Origin: Heterotrichella gracilis
Taxonomy: Eukaryota > Sar > Xanthophyceae > Tribonematales > Xanthonemataceae
Direction of reading: 5' to 3'
Assembly: GCA_032358255.1 (NCBI GenBank)
Contig: JAULBX010011101.1
Span: forward strand, 1-64,000
Length of the DNA stretch: 64,000 bases
Shown here: in pieces, positions 44,968 to 56,100 of the stretch
How positions within the stretch are numbered: the first letter of the stretch is position 1
Layout of the letters: every line of letters starts with the position of its first letter
Made by a program: the position numbers and the translations under genes
Notes under the pieces: generated by a model
What the model was told of the DNA's origin: nothing
The model's database searches: none
Seen by the model: only the letters and a program-made list of their open reading frames with translations

Positions 44968-47115
44968 CTGGAGACAGAAACAGACACGTCAGGAGGAAGA
45001 GACCGTCGTTGTACCGCGTTGTTTGACCTTGGCGAGGCTTGAGGTCAACAGCTTAAAGGAAGGAAGGCAATACCTCCCACGTGCGATCCTCGGCCGCTAG
45101 ACGATGGATGTCCCACAGCGCACGATGGATGCAGGAGCTGCCCAGTTGTTGGTTTCACTCAATCGCAGGTGTTTCTTACAAGCTTCAAGCGCCGGATCGA
45201 ACTGCTGCCCGCTCAGAGCCTGGGTTTGAACTTTTTAAAAGTCGTCCGGTACACCTTTGCCGAGTACGTGCCCAAACGGCCGGGGTAAACCCTTTGAAAA
45301 AGCGTATACACGAAGCAAGAGGGGCTGCTGGGACACCCAGTGGAAAGGGGTAACAAGCCACTGGGTAGATACCTTCGGGGCTGGCTGCAGGCCTAGTTGC
45401 AATGCACAAATATCGGCAGCGGCATGCGTCCACCGACCCACGTGCACATCAAACCCTTTGTAAACGCTATAACCCTCCAAGTTGCTGCACACAAAACACC
45501 CCCTTCGTTTCCTGTTTGTGGCCGATTGCCTCAGCCCGCGCGCCTTATGAAACCTCAAAACGTCTATAGGAAACTTGTAGAACGGTCACTCCACCGCCTG
45601 ACCTGATTAGGCAGCAAGATCACCAACCACTGTACCGCTGTGTAGGTTTTCCCCTAGGGGCTGCGCGCTGTTGCACCAAACTCCTGCAAAGCAAGCCACG
45701 CAGGGTACTAGGCACGCAGCGTCCCTGCCAGCAAGAAAACGCGTTCCTTGCATTGTAGGGGTGAGTGGCAGCAATATGGTGCACCATGGCAGGGACAGTG
45801 GCAGGCTGCTGGCAACAGCAAGACTTCTAGAACCTTGTTGGCATACACATGCTGGCGGCAGGGACTCCCACCTTGGAGGTGCCAGCGGTTGCAGCAGCTT
45901 ACACCACAACTGTTACAGGGATATGCGCAACATGCCCGCAATGGGACCAATCGCCTGGACAGGCTGCTGCCCACTTTTGTGCAATATTGCCTTCCAATTG
46001 AAGCTGCCCACGGCAGCCCTACCCCATTCCTCACCCCTGTGAGACACTGCATTGGGTGCATGGGCACTTGCTGCAACATCAAACAGCCTGGGGGGTTGCA
46101 GGGAGGTGCGGGGGGGTTTAACGCACATGGTCAAGACGTTGGCACCTACAGTGAGAAAAGAAAGTGTGACGCATGCTGAGTTTCCAGTGTCTCCTCGCAT
46201 GCATATGCCCAACTGAGCCACACTGTGGCGGGTGCCCTTCCTGCGGACAGGCTCTGCCATCTTTCAACTTGGTAGAATTGCCTGTACTGTCACATTGTGA
46301 CTTGTTGACATCAAGAGAGCGCAACCCAGGTGCCGCCAGAATTGCACATAAACAGGTGTTACAGATATGTAAGGTCGATAATTTAGCTCCTACCCCCCGG
46401 CGGCAAGTGGTCAAGCGCACACCCGCCAGGTCACAACCCCTGTGCAAAGTACAAACATATATATTGTTGAGGCAAATGTAGGCCTGCATCTTCCTTTTCA
46501 TCTCACCTACACAGGGTTCAGAACATGCCCTAGGCTAGCTGAAAACAGCATCTACAGCACAGCAGGCACCCCTGAGAACCCTAAAGGCACCCCAGGGTGT
46601 CGCCTGCGTGTGCTGTTGGTTCCTACCCGTTCGCCCCGAATACAACACCTGCCCTATTCGCCTGGGCACTGCCGCAGGAGCCCCATGCAGCAGCGCCACC
46701 TGGCGAGCCGGTGGACCCTAAATAGCAACCCAAGAGAGACGTTGAAGTGCATGAATGCGCCCACCCCCCAAAACACAGAAACAGGAATACCCGCGGCGGC
46801 CCCCGGCAGCACGCCAATCAAGAATGAACCCTAAAACCCTCCCCGTGCCAGTAAAACCCTTCCGAGCCTGTCGGCACAAGGGGGGAAAGAATGTATGGGA
46901 GAAAAGCCCCCAAGTGAACACAGCACAGCCACTGCCCACCGCCCCCACCCACCGGCACAAACCCTACACCCTCGCCTTGCATACCCTACACACGCAGCCA
47001 CACCACCCGTCCCATCAACACACAAAATGGCGCCAGCGCGCGCGCATCAAGGCGCCCCGGAAAAAGAAACCCTGCCCAGGGTTTTGCCGGTGCAGCCCAA
47101 AACGGGACCCCACAT
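44968..47115. other. No supported gene
   Basis: Between the membrane-protein start and the CHLH stop, both on the minus strand. It therefore contains the membrane-protein promoter and the CHLH 3' end. Only short uninformative frames are present. CCCTAAA-type motifs are frequent at 46840-47000. Confidence 0.45.
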
Positions 47116-50100
47116 TTACTCCACGCCCTCAATCTTGTCCTCCACGTCAGTGTACAGCTGGCGCAGCCTGTCGATCTGGTCGGGGCTGGCCTCCCAGTAG
47201 CCCCTGCCGTTGGCCTCCAGGAAGGTGGCCACAAGCTTCCTGCAAAACGGGGAGGGAAAGGCGCAGTCAGCAAAAGGGCGAAACAGGGGTTGTGAGGGTG
47301 TATGCATGGCTGCTACCAGGAGGACAGGGTGAGCGGACTTGCATGACAAGACACTGCCCAAGCACTAAGTTCCAAAGCCTTGGCAAACCCCCACCCATAC
47401 ATAAACGCATTCCCACATGTGGTGCCCGACTCGAAGCAACCACCACCACAATCAATCCACCATCACCCGCCACAAAACCCCACCTGAACGAGCTGGAGTT
47501 GGTGTCCATCAGCTTAAACCCTGAACCCTAAACGCACCACCTGAAGCTTCCTATGAGTTGGCGTTGGGGTCCTTAAGCCTAAACCCTAAACCCTACAGGC
47601 ACCCACCTGAACGAGTTGGGGTTTGTGTCCATGAGCCTCTGCTGCATCTCCTCATCCTCGATGAACGTGGAGTTTGCCTCGTCATACACCCAGTTGTCAA
47701 CCTCGCCAGAGGTGGCTGACCAGCCCATGGTGTTGGTCATGCGCTTCTGGATCTCGCGCACGCCCTCGTAGCCGGAGGACAGCATGCCCTCGTACCTGAG
47801 GCAGTGGGGATTTGGCTGAGAATTTAAAGGGGTAATATTGGGTGCTAGGGGACCTAAATATTAGGGACCTACACATTCTCTGAGAGGAGTTTGTACAAAC
47901 ATGGATACTGCCCATGGTGTATGCACATATATACAACACACTCTATTCCTATGATTGCGCATACACAACACACCCACAACCCTAACCATGCCCTGGCCTA
48001 GGGTTCCCACGCACCACTTGGGGTTGAGCAGCTTGGTGTGCGCGTCCAGCCTCACGGTCTTGCCCAGGCTGCGCACCATCTACCCTAACACACCCTACCA
48101 GAGGGTCTCAACACCCTATAAACCCCACCCTAGTATAAACCCCATACCCCAGACAAACCCTAGCCAAAAATTTCCCACGCACCACTTGGGGTTGAGCAGC
48201 TTGGTGCGCGCGTCCAGGCGAACAGTCTCGCCCAGGCTGCGCACTTGCGCGTTGGCGGTGGTGGTGTCCGCAATGAACGACGCGGGCTTCTTCCCGTCCC
48301 GCCTCAGCCCCGCAACCAGCTTGGTGGGGTCGGAGTCAAAGTAGTGGGACACGTCGGTGAGCGAGATTTCCGAGGAGTCCAGGTTCTGGAAGGTGACGTC
48401 CACGGTCTTCATAGCAGCCACAAACACGTCGCGGTTCATCTCGCCGCCAGCGCCGGGCCTGTGAGTGGCGGGTTGGGGGTGGGTGAGGCAGCAAAGAGCG
48501 TGGGATGGGGGGATGGAGGTTAAGTGCGGCAAGCAGCTGTATGGCCGTGGGGGTGGGGGTGCAGCCGCTATATACCATGCGCCCTAGATCGCCAAAGGAT
48601 GCACTCTATGACATCGTGCAATGCGTTACACGTCCTGAAGTCCCATCCTCCCGTGTTACCCAGCCCCGCAGCTCACCTGTCGCTGTTGAATGCGAATGAC
48701 TTGCGCGACACATACATCTCCTGCAGCTGGCTCTCATCGCTCCAGGAGCTGTTCTCCACCGCCAGGTTGACGTTGGAGGAGTAGGAGCCCGAGCTGTTTG
48801 AGAACACGCGGGTGGCGGCCTCGCGCAGGGAGACACCCATCTCCTCAGCCTGGGTGGGGAAAGGAGGGTTTGGGTTAGGGTTTTGGGAGGGGGTTGGTCA
48901 GGTTTTGAGAAGGCGCGGTCGGAGCCCACCCTTTCCGCCCAGAGAGGGCTTGTGGACAATGTATTTCCATGTTCAGTGTTAGGGCCCAGCAGCCAACTAT
49001 CTCGTGCTTGTGCAGATTATTTAGGTCTAGCGTTTAGGTCAGCACTCAACCCATGATAAAGCTTTGCTCCGTGGCCAGTTGTCAGGGTTCAAACCAATGG
49101 ACATTTCCAGAGCCCACCCGCTTACTCCATGCCTAGGGTTTAGGGTTACCGTATAACCCACCTGCTGCCTGGCGTGCTTGCGCACGTAGTTCATGTCCTC
49201 CGGCTCATCCAGCTCCGCCGCCATCTTCACAGCCCGATCCAGCAGGTTCATCTGGTTGACAAACAGGTCCCGGAAGACACCGGAGCAGTTGACCACCACG
49301 TCGATGCGGGGCCTGCCCAGCTCCTCCAGGGGGATGACCTCAAGCTTGTTCACGCGGCCGAGCGCGTCGGGAACGGGCCGGATGCCGATCATCATCAGCA
49401 CCTGCGGGGGTGGGGAGGTAAGGTGAGTGATGAGGGAGGGGGAGGCATGCGTGCATCCTGAGAACCGTGGTGGAGGCGTGTGTGTGCAGTGGGTGGCGGG
49501 AGGAGGGGATTTTTTATGTTGCATGGGTGCGTGCAAGTCACCACAGCGCATGAGACCCACTGATTGAACCTGACAATAAGGTACCACACGCCGCTTCCAG
49601 GGCCTGGGAAAACAGCCCCACAGGCACCAAGGAACTGGGCGGAGTCTCACCTGTGCGAGCGACTCCCCGTAGGTCTTGATGTTGTCTGTCCCCCACAGCA
49701 CCAGCGCGATGGTTTCGGGGTACGCCCCGTTGTTCTCCACGCGCTGCCTCTCAATCAGGCGGTCCACCACCACCAGCGCGGATGCGACAGCGGCTGTGGT
49801 GGGGATTGACTGGGGATCCAGTGCGTGGATGTTCTTCCCCGTGGGGAGCACGCCGGGGTTGCGGATGGGGTCGCCACCTGCGGTGGTGGGTGGGTGAGGA
49901 ATGGGGGGTGGGGATGGGATGGTTAGCCTCCTCAGCTAGACACCCGCTGGCTGAAAATCGCTGTTACAAAACTGCCACTTGGGTCAAAGCCCTGAACTTT
50001 AGACCCTCCTTATCAGTCACATGCTTGCCATCCAGACCCTGCTTCATTGCACCCAGCCCACACACTGGCAGGAAACCCTGGCATAAACCCTTAAACCCTT

Positions 50101-53100
50101 GCTCCTCACCTGGGCCTGGCTCCACATACTCTCCGTTCAGCGCCTGCTTCAGGGCGCCTAGCTCGTTGTCCTTCACAATCTGGCAAGGGGGGAAAGGGAG
50201 CAGGGGTCAGCAAGGGGAGGTCACAATACCCACCATATCAAATCCACCATGTGAACAACATACATCAACATCAAAGGTGACAAAAGCAATCGAAGACCAG
50301 ACGTGTAAACAACGTGACGCAGCGCTGTCCAGGGTTTCTAGGGTTTTGTGCAGGGCTTCATATTGGATTCTTGTAGTATAAGCCTCTCACCTGCTCCAGG
50401 CAGAACTCCAGGTATGTGAACAGGGTCACCAGCTCCTGCCTGTTGGCGCTCTTGAACTGGGTACCCTGCAGCGCCTTCACCCAGGGCTCAACGCCCAGGC
50501 CTGCGGGGGAGAGGAGGGCAGGGTTAGGGCTTGAAAAGGCATGGGTAGGGTCCGACAGGCTTGACATGGCTTGGGACTGGCACTGGGATGAGGCACAGCC
50601 AGCAACATGTTGCAAAGCTGGATGGCAGCAGAGAAGCAGCACGGCAGCTGGCAGAATGTGTGGAGGATTTAGACGTAGCTTTAGGGTTTAACCCAAAGGA
50701 GGATGAATGCGCCACCCACCAGTGAACTTGGCCAGCTGGTCGAACACATTGCTGCCGATGCGCCCGTCTGCGCCTGTGCGCCGCTTGACAAACTCTCCCA
50801 CAGCCACGCGCGAGGCACTGGTGATCTCCTGGAGAAGCTCAACCTCCGCCAGAATACCCTGCAGACATTAGGGTTTACGGCATTAGGATTCGGGACTAGG
50901 GTACAGAATGGCAGGTTTCAGGCGTGATTTTAGGGTGAGGTGCTTTGGCTTTCTTTTTAGCAGAGCCACGATTCTCAGAGATTTTCCGTGACAGCGTGCG
51001 AGTTCCAAGCATCCTTTCACCGCCAACAACAGTTGAAGGGCCATGTGATTGAAACCCAGTCCCAAGCTGCACTAGAAAATAGATAGTGCTGAGTCGCACC
51101 TTGTTGTTGTTGGCATAGATCTCCTCGATCGAGCGCCCTATGGCCTTTGCCAGGATGGAGGGCAGGCCCTTGATGGGGGGGTTGTTGTCGGGGCGGTCGA
51201 TTTCAGCGATGTTGACCAGGGTGGCCACCGCCTCGTCCGCGGTGGGGGGGCAGCCAACCACGTGCAGCCCGCAGGGGAGGAGCCTGGGGGAAGAGGGGAG
51301 GAGAAGGTTAAATTTAAAACACGTAGGATTGGGGTAGGTGGGGGACATGCTGGAGTGGGGTGGGTGCAGGTATTGGTTGGAGCAAAGCATGCCAGCAGAT
51401 TGTCCTGCATGCACCCGCCCCCCAGGATGGTCAGCAGTACCCTTCACTTGACCCTACACACGTGTGTATATATACCCTTCCCTTGACAGTAAAACCCCAT
51501 CTTAGTGGTTCTGAAACCCCCACCCCGCGCCTCAACTCAATCTCCATGAGCTTGCAGTACACGTTGCCCACCACCAGGTCCCTAAACCCTGCCCCCAAAC
51601 TCTCAACACCCCCAAAAACACCCTCAAAAATCCATTAACAACCCACACCCAACAAACCCATCGCCACTGCCCAGCCAGGCACGCCCCTTGACAGAAACAG
51701 AACGCACCTGGACTCAATCTCCATGAGCTTGCGGTACACATTGCCCACCACCAAATCCCTCTGCTCGGTGTCCAAGTCCTTGGCAAGGCCATCCGGCAGC
51801 TTCACGTCCTTGTCAAGGTTACACTGGCGGGCAGTGGCCATGATGGAGTCGCAGATGGCGGGGCCGCGGCCGCCCTCGCGCAGGGACTGGTAGGAGGAGA
51901 TGAGCTCCTTCAGCTCCTGTGAAGGGGGGGAGGGTTGGCAAGTGGGTGAGCGTGGTGCAGAATCAGTGTTTAGGGTTTAGGAGAGCGTGTGGCAGTCCCT
52001 ATGGCAGTGCAAACCCTAGGAGTTACACCCAATCAATATAACCCAGGCCATACAACCGCATAGAATGTGCCAGCGGTGGATTCCCTCGTACAACCCCGCG
52101 TTCTTAACAGTGGGCCAAAAAATAAGGGTTTAGGGCTTCACACTTCAGGGTTTTCGCCACCCACCTTGAGCCCCTTGTACAGCCCCGCGTTCTCTGCAGG
52201 GGGGGTGAGGTAGGAGATGGTGTTGGCGTAGGAGCGGCGCTTGGCGATGGTGGCCTCGGAGGGGTTGTTGGCCGCGTAGTAGTAGATGTTGGGGATGGAC
52301 CCGATGAGGGAGTCTGGGTAGCACACCCCCGACATGCCCACCTGCTTGCCAGGCATGAACTCCAGGGAGCCGTGGGTGCCAAAGTGGAGCACCGCGTCGG
52401 CCTGCGGGGGAGGGTTTTCAATTAGGGTTCTTGTTAGGGTTTGGAGTGAAGGGTTGTGGTGAGGGTAAGGGTTAAAACTCCAAGGAGCCGTGGGTGCCAA
52501 AGTGGAGCACCGCGTCGGCCTGCGGGGGAGGGTTTTGGTTAGGGTTCTTGTTAGGGTTTTGTAGTGCAGAATCGTGGTGAGGATAGGGCAGGAACTCCAG
52601 AGGCTTCAGGCATGCTGGCAATAGGGCAGTAGAGGCCGTTGTGAGGGGAGGTTGTCCATAAGAACAGCAGATGCATGGCGTCATCCTCGTACACAAAGGT
52701 GGGGTGGGCTGCACCCCATGAACACACCCCACAACCCCAAAAAATTACCCTAAGATACCCTAGAAAAAACCCTCCTCACCTCGAAGATCTTCTCCAGGTA
52801 GGTGTAGTAGGCGGCAAAGCCGTGGTGGGGGGAGGCGGAGCGCGAGAACAGCAGGCGCATGGGGTCGCCCTCATACCCAAAGGTGGGCTGCACGCCGATG
52901 AACACATTTCCAAAGGTCTTGCCGTACACCAGCAGCTGCTGGCCGTTGGAGTTGAGGTTGCCTGGCGGCTTGCCCCAGTTCTCCTCCAGGGCCTCGGAGT
53001 ACTCGCACAGGCGCTGGTACTCGGGCACGTCCATCCTGGGGGTTGGAGGGTGGGGGGTGAGGGGGGAGAATGAGGGATATTGGAGCTGGTAGCTTGAGCT

Positions 53101-56100
53101 CAGTTTGGCTCATTTGGTGCGGGCGGTGGGTGAGGAGGAGAGGCAGTAAAAGATGGTTTTGGCGCCAAAAGCAGGTGGCGTGAATATTTTGAATGATCCG
53201 CAAATGGCAGAGAGTGGGCAGTGGGGGCGATGATGCAAGGCAGCACTAGGGCAAAACCCTAGCAAGGGTAAAGGCATGCTCCTCACCCGTATGGCACGCT
53301 GAGCTCGGTGCTTGATCACACTCTTCATCGAATCACCCAAAACCCAAAACCCTATACTCCACGCCATGACCCTACATTCCTCACCTGTATGCCACGTTGA
53401 GCTCCGTGCTGTTGAAGCGCGCCTCCTCGTTGTTGATGACGCTCTTCATCAGCTCGTCCTCGTTGGCGGGCAGGGTGCCCACGTCGTAGCCGTCGTCCTG
53501 GAGGTCCTTCAGAACCCTAGGGGAAAGGGGAAGGGTTGGTTAGGGTTTAGGGTTTTGCAGGGTGCCCATACAAACAGCTGTCGACCTGGAGGTCCTTATA
53601 AACCCCAAGAGGGAGTGCAACTACTCAGAGTGAGAGATTTAGGAACAGGAAGGGCATCGCGCAAGGCAGAAAGCTTTGATGGATTCCTAAACCCAAAAAA
53701 TATTTGAGCTCCCGCTCGAACACATGTAAGCATTCAACACATGGCAACCCACCTGTAGATGGACCCAAACACGTTGAGGTAGGCGGCGGTGCCCACGTTG
53801 CCCTTGTCTGGCGGGAAGCTGAACACAGTGATGGCAAGCTTCTACAGCTTTTTAAAACACCCACTTCTAAACTCCACTAGGGTTTTACACACCCTATTCC
53901 ACCCATTTCCAAACCCTCCTTGCTACCCTAGTACCCACCTGTAGATGGACCCAAACACATTCAGGTAGGCAGCAGTGCCCACGTTGCCCTTGTCTGGCGG
54001 GAAACTGAACACAGTGATGGCCAGCTTCTTGAGCGCGGTGGGCTTCTTGGCCAGCTTGGCCCAGTTGATGGCGCGCTTGCACAGCGACTCGATCCGGTCG
54101 GGGAGCGAGTGCGACTTGCCGGTGTTGGAGTCGCGGCCCGCAAACACGATGGGCTCGATGCCGCCGTCAAGCTCGGGCAGGGCGACCTGCGGGATGGGTG
54201 ATGGCGGGTTCAGGAGGGGGCTCCAGTAGAATATGGCGTGGAATTAGTCGGAGGATGAGTGGGTGGGGGTGTGAGGGGCTTGTGGTGAAGCTATTATATC
54301 CCCATGGCTGATGGGGGATAGGAAGGGGGCCTCACAACCAGGGCAGGCATCAAAATAACCCTCGCCAAGGGCATCTCTCCCGCACACAGTTTCAAAACCC
54401 TCCCAAAGGGATTTTGAATGTAGGATTTAAGGATTCCCATCCCCACAATCTTACCTGCAGCGCCACCTGCACGGGGTGCACCCCCAGCTCCGACTCCAGT
54501 CAAGGGTTTTCAGGGTTAGGGTTTTGGGGTTAGGGTTCCCGTCCTCACCTGCAGCGCCACCTGCACGGGGTGCACTCCCAGCTCCGACTCCAGCCACTCC
54601 TCAGTGGTCTGGAACACCAGGGGGAGCGACACCAGGTAGGGCACGTTCAGACCCTTGAGGGCGTCCACAGCCTTGGGGGCATCCTGGCGGGCGGGGCCAC
54701 CCACCAGCGCAAAGCCTGTGAGTGGGGTTAGGGTTTAGGGTTTATAGATTAGGCATGTGACTATGCGTATGCAGTGTTGCCATTTTCTTTGTATACACTT
54801 TGGTCATATGATATATCTTATTGATAAATATTTAGTTGCAAGTTTCTCCGCAGGGTCACATCAGCGTGCAGATGCTGCACATATGCACATGGCGCGAGCG
54901 TGCAACATGCAAAACATACAACGCATGTCCATCCCTACCAGTGAGTGACACCACGCAGTCCACAAAGCTCTTGCCAGAGCCCAGGGGGTCGTAAAAGTAC
55001 TTCTTCACGGGCAGGGAGAAGTCCAGGCCGCCAGCAAACACGGGGATGACGCGCGCACCCCTGGCCTCAAGCTCAGACACCACACCTGCAGAGGGGTAGG
55101 GTTTAGGGTTTAGGGTTTTCTTGTAGGTTTTTTTTTGGCAGAGTAGAATTGAGTACTCCCCTTTATGTAGGTATGTAAGGGTTGCTTTGCGTAATAGGGC
55201 TGACTGCAGGATACAAGCCCATGGTTTGCGACCGGGACAGCCTTGAATTACAAGGGCACGGAGTAAAATCACCCATATGCATTGCCACGGCGACCCTTCC
55301 GCCACCCACACCCCATACCCCAGCATGCCGGCTGCTAGCTTCGGCATTTGAATCCCCACCCCACCGCTGGCTATCTGTCCACCATTCCCAATCATGAGGC
55401 TGACAGTTGATGCACCTTATCCGGCGCTGCAGCGCTTATGATCAAACCTGGGACAGCCGCACTGCGGCACCCTACCCACAGCACCACGCCAACCCCCTTT
55501 GCACATCCACCCAGAACGGTCCACCTGTTTGTGTGTGCAACCCCCCCATCTCCTGTCCCATCCCAGGAAAATGAACGCGGTATCGCTGTCCACCCATGCA
55601 TGAATGCTTGGATTGTAGGGCAGTGCCTCTTAAAATCTCGCACTTTAGGCCTCCCCTCCCAAAACCACCCCGCACCCACCTGCGTAGTGGCCCTCATCTC
55701 CGGTCACTAGGTGGGAGCGCTGCAGCACTAGGCCGATGATGGGGGCGTCCTTGGGCAGCTGGATGTCCCTGCGTGTGTCGTACCAGTTGAGGTACTCCTT
55801 CAAGTCCTCGTACATGGTGGGCGCCACCGGGTGCCAGATGCCGGTCTCGGGGAACAGCTCGGGCTCCTTGGTGTCGAATTTGGACCCTGGAGGGGTGGGA
55901 AAGGGGAGGTGGATTAGGTATGATGGCTCCAGAGACCCTAGATTGTGCAATTGCTGAACCCTGGAACCCTAAACCCTTGCTGAACCCTATAGTGCGCCAA
56001 ACTCGCCATTGTGCCGATTCACCATCCGGCGCATTCCAGCGGTTCCCACGCGACCACCCGCCCGCCCAAATGTATGCGGCCCCAGGCCTTTGCCCTTAAA

